Shown: piece after piece, positions 16,727 through 26,947 of the stretch
Numbering within the stretch: the stretch's first letter is position 1
Layout of the letters: each line of letters begins with the position of its first letter
NCBI GenBank assembly: GCA_963711065.1
Contig: CAVQCO010000005.1
Location: 80,251 to 144,250, forward strand
DNA: 64,000 nt
Reading direction: 5' to 3'
Source: Bog-473 sp963711065
GTDB lineage: Bacteria > Actinomycetota > Acidimicrobiia > Acidimicrobiales > RAAP-2
Position numbers and translations under genes: made by a program
The notes under the pieces: model-generated
Told to the model about the DNA's origin: nothing
Database searches by the model: none
The model's input: only the letters and a program-made list of their open reading frames with translations

Positions 16727-18309
16727 TCCCACTCGATGGTCCCGGGCGGCTTCGACGTGACGTCGAGCGCCACCCGGTTGACGCCCTCCACCTCGTTGAT
16801 GATGCGCGAGGCGATGCGCTCGACCAGGTCGTAGGGCAGCCGGGCCCAGTCCGCCGTCATGGCGTCGTCGCTCGTGACGGCCCGGATCACGACGGGGTAG
16901 GCGTAGGTGCGGCCGTCGCCCATCACCCCGACCGTGCGGACGGCCGGCAGCACGGCGAAGCTCTGCCACAGCTCACGGTAGAGCCCGGCGCGCCGGATCT
17001 CCTCGACCACGACGGCGTCCGCGGCGCGCAGGATCTCGGCCCGCTCGGGCGTCACCTCGCCGATGATGCGCACGCCGAGCCCCGGGCCGGGGAAGGGCTG
17101 GCGCCACACGATCTCGTGCGGCAGGCCGAGCTCCTCGCCCACCGCGCGCACCTCGTCCTTGAACAGCAGGCGCAGCGGCTCCACGAGCTCGAACGCCAGG
17201 TCGTCGGGCAGCCCGCCCACGTTGTGGTGCGACTTGATGTTGGCCGCCGTGTCGCTCCCCGACTCGATCACGTCGGGGTACAGCGTGCCCTGCACGAGGA
17301 AGCGGGGCCCGGCGCCGGTGCCCGCGCCCGCCGCACCGCCCGCGCCCGCCTCCGCGCCCGTCCCGGCGCCGAGGTCGCGTGCCACCTCCTCGAAGATCCG
17401 GATGAAGAGCTCGCCGATGATCTTGCGCTTGCGCTCGGGGTCGGTGACGCCGGCCAGCGCGGCGAAGTAGCGGTCGGCCGCCTTCACGTGGACGAGGTCG
17501 ACCTTGAACTGGCGGCGGAAGGTGTCCTCGACCTGGTCCGCCTCGCCCGAGCGCATCAGCCCGGTGTCGACGAAGACACAGGTCAGCTGGTCGCCCACCG
17601 CCTTGTGCACCAGCGCGGCCGCCACGGCGGAGTCCACGCCCCCGCTCAGCGCGCACAGCACGCGGTCGGAGCCCACCTGGGCCCGCACCGCCGCCACCTG
17701 CTGCTCGATGATGGAGACGTGGGTCCAGCCGGGCAGGCACCCGCACACGTCGATCAGGAAGTGGTCGAACACCTCGCCGCCGCGGTCGGTGTGCACCACC
17801 TCGGGGTGGAACTGCAGGCCGAAGAGGCGCCGCTCCGGGTCGTGGAGCGCGGCCACGGGGGCCCCGGGGCTCTGCGCCGTGGCTACGAAGCCCGGGGGGA
17901 CGGCGGTGATGGCGTCGCCGTGACTCATCCACACCGAGGAGGTCGCCGGCCAGTCGGGGCACAGCGGCGAGGCACCCGTGAGCGACAGCTCGGTGCGCCC
18001 GTACTCGCCCTGCCCGGTGCGCGAGACCGTGCCGCCGAGCTGGAGCGCCATGAGCTGCGCGCCGTAGCAGAGGCCGAGGATGGGGATCCCGAGGTCGTAG
18101 ATGCCGGGGTCGATGGACGGGGCCGGCGTCTCGTAGACGGACTTGGGCCCCCCGCTGAAGACGATGCCCTTGGGAGCGCGCGCCCGGACCTCCTCGACCG
18201 AGATCGTCGCCGGCACGATCTCGGAGTAGACGTGCGCCTCGCGCACCCGGCGGGCGATCAGGCGGGCGTACTGGGCTCCGAAGTCGACGACGAGGACGGT
18301 GTCGGTCAG
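16723..18309 (-). CDS. guaA: GMP synthase (glutamine-hydrolysing), CTG start
   Basis: 528 residues, converting XMP to GMP. It has a glutamine amidotransferase half (GLCYGAQ, Cys81; FGLQFHPEVVHT), an ATP-pyrophosphatase half (LSGGVDS at 221-227) and the C-terminal dimer domain ending PPGTIEWE. Family homology begins at VLVVDFGAQYARLI, and the only start-like codon before it is CTG 18309, which overlaps the guaB3 stop as CTGA. Upstream ATG or GTG codons in frame lie deep in guaB3. An odd Gly/Ala-rich insertion of ~23 residues sits at 313-335, before FLVQGTLYPDVIESG. It is translationally coupled to guaB3 and pcrA. Confidence 0.95.
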   Translation of the reverse strand: MTDTVLVVDFGAQYARLIARRVREAHVYSEIVPATISVEEVRARAPKGIVFSGGPKSVYETPAPSIDPGIYDLGIPILGLCYGAQLMALQLGGTVSRTGQGEYGRTELSLTGASPLCPDWPATSSVWMSHGDAITAVPPGFVATAQSPGAPVAALHDPERRLFGLQFHPEVVHTDRGGEVFDHFLIDVCGCLPGWTHVSIIEQQVAAVRAQVGSDRVLCALSGGVDSAVAAALVHKAVGDQLTCVFVDTGLMRSGEADQVEDTFRRQFKVDLVHVKAADRYFAALAGVTDPERKRKIIGELFIRIFEEVARDLGAGTGAEAGAGGAAGAGTGAGPRFLVQGTLYPDVIESGSDTAANIKSHHNVGGLPDDLAFELVEPLRLLFKDEVRAVGEELGLPHEIVWRQPFPGPGLGVRIIGEVTPERAEILRAADAVVVEEIRRAGLYRELWQSFAVLPAVRTVGVMGDGRTYAYPVVIRAVTSDDAMTADWARLPYDLVERIASRIINEVEGVNRVALDVTSKPPGTIEWE

Positions 18310-19469
18310 TGCCCCATCCCCACACCCTGGGAGCGCTGGAAGAACTTGCCCTCGGTCTGCAGCGAGGGCGCCACCATGACCTCGGCCTTCTGGAACTCCT
18401 TGACCGTCTCGTAGCCGCACGTCGCCATCGCGGTGCGCAGCGCACCGAACAGGTTCATGCGACCGTCGTTCTCGTGGGCCGGGCCGAGCAGGATCTCGCG
18501 CAGGCTGCCGCGCACCGACGTGCGCACCCGCGCCCCCCGGGGCAGCGTGGGGTGGAAGGTGGCCATGCCCCAGTGGAAGCCGCGCGCCGGCGCCTCCACG
18601 GCGGAGGACAGCGGCGAGCCGAGCATGACGGCATCGGCGCCGCAGGCGATGGCCTTGGCGATATCGCCCCCCTTCGACATGCCGCCGTCGGCGATCACGT
18701 GCACGTAGACGCCCGTCTCGTCGAGGTGGCGCATGCGGGCGCCGGCCACGTCCGCGATGGCGGTGGCCTGCGGCACGCCGATCCCGAGCACGCCCCGGCT
18801 GGTGCAGGCGTTGCCCGGGCCGACGCCGACGAGGACGCCCACCGCGCCCGTGCGCATGAGGTGCAGGCCGGCCTGGTAGGAGGCGCAGCCCCCGACGATC
18901 ACCGGGATGTCGAACTCGCGGATGAAGCGCTTGAGGTTGAGCGGCTCCGAGGTCTTCGACACGTGCTCGGCCGAGACGACCGTCCCCTGGATCACGAGCA
19001 GGTCGAGCTCGGCGGCCAGGATGGCGGGGGCCAGAGACTCGGTGCGCTGGGGGGTCACCGAGGCGGCGGTCCTGATGCCGGCCTCCTTCATGGCCCGGAT
19101 GCGGGCGGTGACCAGCTCGGGGACGATCGGCTCCTGGTACATCTGCTGCATGCGGGCCGTCGCCTTGTCGTCGTCGAGCTCGCGGATCTCGTCGAAGAGC
19201 GGGGTCGGGTCCTCGTAGCGGGTCCAGAGGCCCTCGAGGTTGAGGACGCCCAGGCCACCGAGGCGCCCGAGCTCGATCGCGGTCGCCGGGCTCATCACGC
19301 CGTCCATGGCGGCCCCCAGCACGGGCAGGTCGAAGCGGTAGGCGTCGATCTCCCAGGAGATGTCGACGTCCTCGGGGTCCCGGGTCCGCCGGCTCGGGAC
19401 GATCGCGATGTCGTCGAACCCGTAGGCCTGACGCCCCGACTTGAAGATGCCGATCTCGATCTCAGCCAC
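18306..19469 (-). CDS. guaB3: GuaB3-family IMP dehydrogenase-related protein
   Basis: 387 residues from GTG 19469; GGAGG lies eight bases upstream. An ATG 18 bp earlier has no such site. It is a single TIM-barrel without CBS domains, with GPGNACTSR (catalytic-loop Cys222), IADGGMSKGGDIAKA and VMLGSPL. It matches the GuaB3 subgroup, shorter than canonical GuaB. IMP to XMP oxidation is the family-level role, and placement directly before guaA (4-bp overlap) supports guanine nucleotide synthesis. GMP-reductase-like activity cannot be excluded from sequence alone. Confidence 0.9.
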   Translation of the reverse strand: MAEIEIGIFKSGRQAYGFDDIAIVPSRRTRDPEDVDISWEIDAYRFDLPVLGAAMDGVMSPATAIELGRLGGLGVLNLEGLWTRYEDPTPLFDEIRELDDDKATARMQQMYQEPIVPELVTARIRAMKEAGIRTAASVTPQRTESLAPAILAAELDLLVIQGTVVSAEHVSKTSEPLNLKRFIREFDIPVIVGGCASYQAGLHLMRTGAVGVLVGVGPGNACTSRGVLGIGVPQATAIADVAGARMRHLDETGVYVHVIADGGMSKGGDIAKAIACGADAVMLGSPLSSAVEAPARGFHWGMATFHPTLPRGARVRTSVRGSLREILLGPAHENDGRMNLFGALRTAMATCGYETVKEFQKAEVMVAPSLQTEGKFFQRSQGVGMGH

Positions 19470-19677
19470 TTGCTCGCCCTCCGGCATTCGTGGGGCCGGT
19501 ACGGCTCACGAACCACACCGGCATGTCTGACGACTCAATTGCGAACGCCGGGCCGACACGCCGACGATCCTCCATCCTACTCCGTGCCTGCTGCTCCCCC
19601 GGCTGCTTCCGGGCCCGAATTGCGGCCGGTGGCCGGCGGACCAGGCCCTGGGCCCGGGTTGGCGCGAGACTGCGCCG

Positions 19678-20343
19678 GTGCCCGACCCCCACCCCGGCGA
19701 CTCCGACTCCGACGACGCCGTCACGCGGGGCATGCGTTCGCTCCTGGCGCGCCGGGACGCCGAGCTGGCGGCCGGGGCGTCCGCCGTCGGGTGGAAGATC
19801 GGCTTCAACACACCGGCGATCCAGGAGCACCTCGGGCTGAGCGACCCGGTCGTCGGCTACCTGGTCGACACGGGGGTGGTGCCCGACGGCGGCACCGTGG
19901 CGACCGCGGGCTGGTCCATGCCCGCCCTCGAGGTCGAGGTGGCCGTCCGCGTCGACGGAGAGGGCCGGGTGGCCGGGCTGGCCCCCGCCCTCGAGCTGGT
20001 CGACCTCGACATGGACTTCGGCGACCTCGCCGCGGTGCTCGCCGGCAACATCTGCCACCGCGCCGTCGTCTTCGGGCCCGAGGTCCCGGGCGTGGACCCG
20101 TGGGCCGTCCGCGTCACCGTGCGGAAGAACGGCGAGACCGCCGCGGAGGGCCGCCTCGTCGAGGAGCCCGCCACCACGGCCGCGTTCGTGCGGTCGTTCC
20201 TCGCCGCCCACGGGGCGGCGCTGCAGGAGGGCGACCGCATCATCGCCGGGTCGATGGTGGCGCCACTGGCCGTGGCGGCGGGCGACCACGTCGCGGTCGG
20301 GTTCGGCCCGCTGGGCCAGCTCGGCCTGCGTTTCGGGGCCTAG
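19678..20343 (+). CDS. 2-keto-4-pentenoate hydratase / FAH-superfamily protein
   Basis: 221 residues from a GTG. GWKIGFNTPAIQEHLGL and the acidic motif PALEVEVAVRV match the hydratase branch of the FAH superfamily (MhpD, catechol meta-cleavage hydratases). The metal-binding Glu pair lies in LEVEVA near residue 85. It would add water to 2-hydroxypenta-2,4-dienoate-like compounds. No other aromatic-degradation genes are nearby, so the true substrate is open. It is divergent from guaB3. Its stop TAG shares the tetramer CTAG with the convergent Nudix gene stop. Confidence 0.75.
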   Translation: MPDPHPGDSDSDDAVTRGMRSLLARRDAELAAGASAVGWKIGFNTPAIQEHLGLSDPVVGYLVDTGVVPDGGTVATAGWSMPALEVEVAVRVDGEGRVAGLAPALELVDLDMDFGDLAAVLAGNICHRAVVFGPEVPGVDPWAVRVTVRKNGETAAEGRLVEEPATTAAFVRSFLAAHGAALQEGDRIIAGSMVAPLAVAAGDHVAVGFGPLGQLGLRFGA

Positions 20344-21104
20344 AAGCCGCTCTCCCCCAAAAGCACGATGCAGAGCAGCTCGTGGAGCATGCGCGCCGTC
20401 GCGCCCCAGATCAGCTCGCCGGAGACCTCGAAGAACCAGACCGCGAAGGAGTCGTCCCCGCTGCCGGCGATGGTGCGACCGGGAATCCGCCAGCGCTCCT
20501 CGTGGAAGACGGCAGGATCGGCCAGCTCGGCCAGGGAGACGTCGAACACGCGCTCCACCTCGTGCGGGCTGGGCAGCAGGTCCGGCCGCCCGGGAAGCGT
20601 CGCCAGCACCGGCATGATCAGCGACCCCGACACCATGGTCAGGACGGGGTGGACCCACCCGACCGGCGTCACCAGCGACGGCAGCAGGCCGACCTCCTCG
20701 TGCGCCTCGCGCAACGCGGCCGCCGGCGGGTCCTCCCCTTCCTCCAGGCGCCCGCCGGGGAAGCTGACCTCACCCCGGTGCGTCCGCAGGCCAGACGAGC
20801 GCCGCGTGAGCACCAGCCGCGCCTCGCCGGACTCCTCGAAGAGCGCGGCGAGCACCGCCGCGTTGACGTGGCGCACGGGCGGGGCGTTGGACTCGTCGAC
20901 CAGGATCGTCGGGCCGAGGGCCCGGTCCGCGCCGATGTCCTCGGGGACCGGCCCCCGTTGGCCGAGCGGCGCCAGGGCGCCGAGCACGCGGTCGATCCCG
21001 ATGCCGGTGCGGAGGGCCGGCGGGACCTCGCCCCACGGCGCCGGCTCGCCGGGCCGCCAGGCGGGCGGTCGGGGGACCACCTGGGGCGGGACCGGTCGGG
21101 ACAT
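20340..21104 (-). CDS. Nudix hydrolase, CoA-pyrophosphatase-like
   Basis: 254 residues from ATG 21104. The Nudix box is complete: GGRLEEGEDPPAAALREAHE then EVGL, about residues 117-140. Preceding LTRRSSGLRTHRGEVSFPG matches the CoAse subgroup (NudL/PCD1), which cleaves CoA or acyl-CoA to phosphopantetheine and 3',5'-ADP. The N-terminal ~60 residues are Pro-rich and not conserved. The frame is open upstream but only this ATG fits the family start. It is divergent from the methyltransferase gene at 21181 with a 76-bp gap. Confidence 0.85.
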   Translation of the reverse strand: MSRPVPPQVVPRPPAWRPGEPAPWGEVPPALRTGIGIDRVLGALAPLGQRGPVPEDIGADRALGPTILVDESNAPPVRHVNAAVLAALFEESGEARLVLTRRSSGLRTHRGEVSFPGGRLEEGEDPPAAALREAHEEVGLLPSLVTPVGWVHPVLTMVSGSLIMPVLATLPGRPDLLPSPHEVERVFDVSLAELADPAVFHEERWRIPGRTIAGSGDDSFAVWFFEVSGELIWGATARMLHELLCIVLLGESGF

Positions 21105-21180
21105 CGGCGTCACGCTAACGGGGCCCGGCGGTGCGCGGCCTCGACGGCGGCGCACCCCTGCGTGGCTACGCTCTCGGCCA

Positions 21181-22041
21181 ATGACGACTCCGGCGGAGCT
21201 GCAGGCCCAGGCCGACGCGCTTGCGTGGTACCACACCATCGACCTGGGCCACGGCGTCGTCACCAAGGGCATCGGCGTCCAGGACACCGGCTCCGAGATC
21301 CTTCCCGACGTGTCGGGGCGCAGCGTGCTCGACATCGGCGCCTGGGACGGGAAGTTCTCCTTCCTGGCCGAGCAGGGCGGGGCGACCCGGGTGGTCGCGC
21401 TCGACCACTACGCCTGGGGCATCGACTTCGTGGCCCGGGGCGCCTACTGGGCCGAGTGCATCCACAACGGGGTCCTCCCCGACCAGGCGCGCGACGAGAC
21501 CGACTTCTGGCTCCCCGACCTCCCGGGACGGCGGGGCTTCGAGTTCGCGGCCGCCGCGCTCGGCTCCAAGGTGGAGCCGGTCGTCGCCGACTTCCAGACG
21601 GTCGACCTCGACGGGCTCGGACGGTTCGACGTCGTGCTCTACCTCGGTGTGCTGTACCACATGAAGGAGCCGCTGACCTGCCTCGAGCGGGTGCGCGCCG
21701 TGACCAAGGAGGTGGCCGTGATCGAGACCGAGGCGGTGCACCTGCAAGGGCTCGACGGCGAGGCGCTGGTGCAGTTCCACGCAGGGAGCTCGCTGCGCAC
21801 GGACTTCGGGAACTGGTACGTGCCGACGATCGACGCGCTGCACAACCTCTGCCGCGCCGCAGGCTTCTCCGACGTACGCACGGTGGCGGGCCCGCCGGTC
21901 GCGCCCGCCCGCTCGCCCGAGCCGCCCCCGGGCCTGCGCGAGCGGCTTGGGCGGCGCATCGGCGGCATCGCGCCCGAGCTGCGCGTGCCGTGGTCGGCCC
22001 CGAGCGCCAACTACCGCGCCATCGTCCACGCCTTCGTGTAG
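21181..22041 (+). CDS. class I SAM methyltransferase, CmoB/DUF1698-like
   Basis: 286 residues. ALAWYHTIDLGHGVVTKGI followed by VLDIGAWDGKFSF (SAM motif I at 49-61), VVALDHYAWG and VLYLGVLYHMKEPL resemble the tRNA-wobble-uridine CmoB branch and related small-molecule methyltransferases. The N-terminal signature with a conserved Trp/Tyr/His is typical of the branch. CmoA is absent nearby, so a tRNA role is unproven; modification of a sugar or natural product is equally possible. The 3' end overlaps that of the convergent methyltransferase gene by 31 bp. Confidence 0.8.
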   Translation: MTTPAELQAQADALAWYHTIDLGHGVVTKGIGVQDTGSEILPDVSGRSVLDIGAWDGKFSFLAEQGGATRVVALDHYAWGIDFVARGAYWAECIHNGVLPDQARDETDFWLPDLPGRRGFEFAAAALGSKVEPVVADFQTVDLDGLGRFDVVLYLGVLYHMKEPLTCLERVRAVTKEVAVIETEAVHLQGLDGEALVQFHAGSSLRTDFGNWYVPTIDALHNLCRAAGFSDVRTVAGPPVAPARSPEPPPGLRERLGRRIGGIAPELRVPWSAPSANYRAIVHAFV

Positions 22042-23078
22042 GCGGGCCCGTGCCCGGTCGGGCCTACGCGGAGCGTGGCGGCGGCCGGCGCCGGCCGACC
22101 AGCCTCGTCACGGTGCGCGGCGGCGCGGCGCGGCGGCGCGTCGGGGCCCGCCACCCTCCAGGCGACGCGGCGGGCCGGTGCCGTGACCCCCGGGCCGGCC
22201 GGGCGCCGGCACACGTAGCCGAGCAGGTAGCAGTCGTCGATCTCGTCGAAGACGCCCCGCTTGGTCGCCAGCTCGCCGGCGTCGAAGACGCCGCGGGCGA
22301 CCGAGTCGCCGCCGTAGTTGATGCCGACGGCCCGCTCCAGCACGAAGCCGTTGCCCCGGAGCATGGCGGCCATCTCGGCGTGCGCGTACTCGTACTTGTG
22401 GTCGGGGTCGATGAAGGCGTCCTGCTGCAACCGGGTCAGCCGGCTGTTGGGGGTGTCGAGGGCGAGCACGCCGCCCGGCCGGAGCACGCGGCGGGCCTGC
22501 GCCAGCACCCCGTTCGCCTGGCGCCGGGTCACGTGCTCGATGCTCTGCCCGCTGTACACCATGTCGAAGGACCCCGACGGGTAGGCGCTCAGGTCGGTCA
22601 TGGAGTGGTAGCGGTAGGTGACGAGGCCCTGCGGGGTCTCGGCGGAGTCCGGGCGGGACTCGTCCCGGTAGAGCGCGTGGCGGTCCTCGCTCGGCAGGTC
22701 GACGACGGTCAATTCCTCGAAGGGGTAGGGGTAGCCCATGAGCACCAGCGCCCCGGACGGATCACCGACGGCCGCGCCGCCGATGTCGAGGATCCGCCGG
22801 GCGCGGGGAAGGCTGCGGATGAAGACGCCCCGTCCGTAGTGGAGCGACGGGCCGAACTCGGTCATCGGGGCGGCGTGGCTCCACTCGGCGGAGTCGACGA
22901 GCCACTCGACGAGCTGGCGCGGTGACAGCGCCCCGCTCTCGAGCTCGCGCACGTACGCGCCGTCGCCGCTGAGCACGGGCTCGCGGCCGAAGAGGAGGTG
23001 GAAGAGCCCGCGCAGGAGCGCCCGGGGCGGCAGGTCCTCGATCAGCCCCGATTCGGGGAACGCGGGCTGGTCACTCAC
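22011..23078 (-). CDS. SAM methyltransferase with N-terminal DUF4214-like segment
   Basis: 355 residues from GTG 23078; the frame is open upstream but unlike a protein there. Residues ~20-68 (LLRGLFHLLFGREP, YVRELESGALSPRQLVEWL) resemble DUF4214, a module found next to glycan-modifying domains. A class I methyltransferase core follows: RILDIGGAAVG at 95-105, FDMVYSGQSIEHV and RRVLRPGGVLALDTPN. The C-terminal ~60 residues are Arg/Ala/Pro-rich. Glycan or lipid methylation is suggested by the DUF4214-like module but not shown. Confidence 0.75.
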   Translation of the reverse strand: MSDQPAFPESGLIEDLPPRALLRGLFHLLFGREPVLSGDGAYVRELESGALSPRQLVEWLVDSAEWSHAAPMTEFGPSLHYGRGVFIRSLPRARRILDIGGAAVGDPSGALVLMGYPYPFEELTVVDLPSEDRHALYRDESRPDSAETPQGLVTYRYHSMTDLSAYPSGSFDMVYSGQSIEHVTRRQANGVLAQARRVLRPGGVLALDTPNSRLTRLQQDAFIDPDHKYEYAHAEMAAMLRGNGFVLERAVGINYGGDSVARGVFDAGELATKRGVFDEIDDCYLLGYVCRRPAGPGVTAPARRVAWRVAGPDAPPRRAAAHRDEAGRPAPAAATLRVGPTGHGPAYTKAWTMAR

Positions 23079-23204
23079 TGCGGGCGAGGGTAGACGACCG
23101 GGCGCCGGGCCCACCGCTCGGACCTGCGAGCCGGACCACGGTGTAACTCCTCGCCGCGGCCGCCGTCCCCCTCTGGGGAAGCAACCGACCGGGAGGGACC
23201 GACC

Positions 23205-23516
23205 ATGAGCGAGACGAGCCTGGGGATCGAAGACGTGGAGCGCCTCGCCGCCATCCTCGACGCCGTCGAACTGGGCGAGAGGAACCGGGCGACCCTCCGG
23301 GCCGTCTTCGCCCTCGCCGGGCAGGCCGCGGGTGCGGCCGCGGACGAGGTGGGCGGGTTCAGCTTCGACGCCCTCGGCTGGGGCGGTGGCGTCGGCGACG
23401 CCCTCAGCTGGAGCGGCGGGGCCGGCGACGCCCACCCGCCGGAGAACGGCGGCCCGGGTGGCGGTCTCTTCCAGACCTTCTGCGCCAACGGCCAGCACAT
23501 CGGCAAGCTGAGCTAG
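23205..23516 (+). CDS. small hypothetical protein with Gly-rich C-terminal half
   Basis: 103 residues with a strong ribosome binding site (GGGAGGG, seven bases before the ATG). Residues 1-48 form an acidic helical segment (GIEDVERLAAILDAVELGER) and residues 49-103 are Gly/Ser/Asn-rich with a single Cys (FCANGQHIGKLS). The shape, a helical leader plus Gly-rich tail beside methyltransferase genes, faintly recalls peptide precursors, but no cyclase, dehydratase or protease is present. Function unknown. Confidence 0.6.
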   Translation: MSETSLGIEDVERLAAILDAVELGERNRATLRAVFALAGQAAGAAADEVGGFSFDALGWGGGVGDALSWSGGAGDAHPPENGGPGGGLFQTFCANGQHIGKLS

Positions 23517-23637
23517 GGCCTCTCAGTCCCGGCACGCTCGGCGCACCCGGCCCCGGCCCCGGACGCGCCGCAGCCGGGTCCGAGGACCCGGCCACGAAGC
23601 CCGACACAGCGCAAGCGTAGCGCTGCACTCTCGGCAC

Positions 23638-23671
23638 GGACGCGCGCCCGGGCACCGCGCCCGGGCCGTCC
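23638..23671. terminator. hairpin after groEL
   Basis: An inner 7-bp stem (CCCGGGC 23647-23653 with GCCCGGG 23659-23665, 5-base loop) is extended by GGACG at 23638-23642 pairing with CGTCC at 23667-23671. It lies 12 bp beyond the groEL stop, with no T-tract. It is probably the groESL terminator. Confidence 0.6.
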
Positions 23672-23682
23672 GCGCAACGTCG

Positions 23683-25335
<1,653 letters not shown>

Positions 25336-25447
25336 GACGTGTGTCGAACTCCTCTCGAGTCCTCAGGTTTTTCTGGGAAGAACGTGGGGCCGCCGCGCCG
25401 GTCCCGGCGGTCACCGGGCGGCGGGCGGGCCCCAATGGGGTGGCCGA

Positions 25448-25738
25448 TCAGGCCAGCTTGGCCAGGACGTCGCGGCTCGAGAGGATGAGCAGGTCCTCAC
25501 CCTCGACCGTGATCTCGGTGCCGCCGTACTTGGAGTAGACGACGGTGTCGCCCTTCTTGACGTCCATGGGGATGATCTCGCCGGTGTCCTCGGAGCGGCG
25601 GCCCGGGCCGACGGCGATCACCTCGCCCTGCTGGGGCTTCTCCTTGGCGGTGTCGGGGATGACCAGGCCGGACGCGGTGGTCTCCTCGGACTCGCCGGGG
25701 CGGACGACGATGCGGTCATCGAGCGGGTGCAGCTTCAT
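25448..25738 (-). CDS. groS: co-chaperonin GroES (10 kDa)
   Basis: 96 residues, the usual GroES size. MKLHPLDDRIVVRP start, TASGLVIPDTAKEKPQQG mobile loop and SKYGGTEI roof/core motifs. An excellent ribosome binding site (AAGGAGG) lies nine bases before the ATG. The frame is open further upstream but that part is promoter DNA. It caps GroEL rings. Confidence 0.98.
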   Translation of the reverse strand: MKLHPLDDRIVVRPGESEETTASGLVIPDTAKEKPQQGEVIAVGPGRRSEDTGEIIPMDVKKGDTVVYSKYGGTEITVEGEDLLILSSRDVLAKLA

Positions 25739-25763
25739 CTTGAACGGGCCTCCTTGGCGCTCG

Positions 25764-25790
25764 TTAGCACTCTCGGGTTGCGAGTGCCAA
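25764..25790 (-). promoter_or_regulatory. CIRCE operator for HrcA
   Basis: TTAGCACTC, nine bases, GAGTGCCAA. This matches the CIRCE consensus TTAGCACTC-N9-GAGTGCTAA with one mismatch in the second arm. It begins at the -10 element and covers the expected transcription start, so bound HrcA would block groESL initiation until heat shock. Confidence 0.92.
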
Positions 25791-25818
25791 AGATAGCGGG
25801 CCGGGCGGGCGCTCGCAA
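25790..25818 (-). promoter_or_regulatory. groESL promoter
   Basis: Reading the minus strand: -35 TTGCGA (25818-25813), 17-base spacer, -10 TATCTT (25795-25790), directly abutting CIRCE. Spacing is ideal for a housekeeping sigma factor. Confidence 0.75.
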
Positions 25819-26040
25819 GGGGGTGCCGTGGAGCGGGACCTTCCCGACGTTCCCCCTGGGGGAGGGCGATGCCGGACGGGTCCTGAGGCCCGGGGCAGGC
25901 TGGCGCCCCCGGAGGCAGGCGGGGGCAGGAGCGGGCACCGGCGCCACCGTCGGGACCGTCGCCTTCGCCGCGCCTAGCGTGTGCCGGCGCGTCCGGGCGC
26001 AGACGCCGGTGGAGCGACGCATCCGAGAGGGGGGAGCTTC

Positions 26041-26769
26041 GTGAGGAACCGCAGCAGGGCGGCCCGTCCGGCGTTGGCCCGTCTGGCCACGGGACTCGTG
26101 GCAGCCGTGCTGGTCGCCGCCGGTGCGTTGGGCGCGATGGCGGCGCCGGCCGGCGCGACCTCGGGCTCCGGCTCGGCCTCCCTGGCACAGGCCCGCAAAG
26201 CGCTGCTGGTCCTCTCCGACCTGCCGGCCGGGTGGGTGACGGCCAAGAACACGAACAACGGCAACAACACCCTGGGCGACGCGCAACTGGCGCACTGCCT
26301 CAGGATTGCGACCTCGCTCATCACGGAGAACCCGCCATCGGTGAACAGCCCTCAGTTCGAGACCAGCGGGGGCACGCTCATCGTCAACGACAACGTGACG
26401 CTCTTCCCCTCGGCGAAGAACGCAGCGGCCGAGCTTGCCGTCGCCGCCAACCCGAAGATGCCGGCATGCATGACCTCCCTCGCATCGGGTCCGCTGAAGG
26501 CCAAGCTCTTCGGCAAGACGCCCAAGGGCGTCAGGTATGGCACGGTGCTCGTGTCGGCCACCGACCCGGCCGCCTTCGGCCCGGGGGTTGCCGGGTACTC
26601 TCTGAGCGTCCCGATCGTGACGCGTACCTTGACGGTGAACTTCACGGTCACCCAGCTCTTCGCAGTCAAGGGGCGCCTCGGTCAGCAGCTGATGTTCACC
26701 GCCGCCGGCGCCCCGTTCTCCATCGCGGAGGAGCAGCACCTCATGTCGGTGGCGGTCGGGCGCCTCTAA
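26041..26769 (+). CDS. secreted hypothetical protein
   Basis: 242 residues from GTG 26041 with GGGGAG upstream. Residues 1-40 form a signal peptide (Arg-rich start, ALARLATGLVAAVLVAAGAL, then APAGAT cleavage region). The mature part has two conserved-looking Cys (AHCLRI, PACMTSL) and alternating beta-like stretches (SLSVPIVTRTLTVNFTVTQ). It resembles extracellular sensor-like domains of actinobacteria, but no family can be named. The next gene encodes a shortened paralogue of its C-terminal half. Confidence 0.75.
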   Translation: MRNRSRAARPALARLATGLVAAVLVAAGALGAMAAPAGATSGSGSASLAQARKALLVLSDLPAGWVTAKNTNNGNNTLGDAQLAHCLRIATSLITENPPSVNSPQFETSGGTLIVNDNVTLFPSAKNAAAELAVAANPKMPACMTSLASGPLKAKLFGKTPKGVRYGTVLVSATDPAAFGPGVAGYSLSVPIVTRTLTVNFTVTQLFAVKGRLGQQLMFTAAGAPFSIAEEQHLMSVAVGRL

Positions 26770-26947
26770 GCCGGCGAGCGGGCGGAGCCTGCGGCGCAAC
26801 GTTGCAGGCCGGTTGCCATCGCGGGCCACCGGTCGCACGGGCGTGTGGTCGGAGGCCCGGGCCCGTTCCCCTCGCGGGAGGGCGATGGCGCCCCGGACCC
26901 GGGGTCCGGGAGGCAGCAGCGCCCATGGAGGCAAGGAGGGGGCTGCG

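Noticed and set aside
13703..16834. Very long plus-strand open frame (over 1000 codons) opposite pcrA, guaA and the B12-binding gene
   Set aside because: Antisense frames stay open in GC-rich coding DNA; its product is low-complexity and unlike any protein, while the minus-strand genes are clear.
18309..22925. Plus-strand open frame of about 1500 codons across guaB3 and four other genes
   Set aside because: It crosses well-identified genes on both strands and reads as Arg/Gly/His-rich noise.
23205..23516. Firm call of a RiPP biosynthetic cluster
   Set aside because: No cyclase, radical SAM enzyme, dehydratase, protease or exporter lies nearby; the adjacent methyltransferase has a glycan-type accessory domain.
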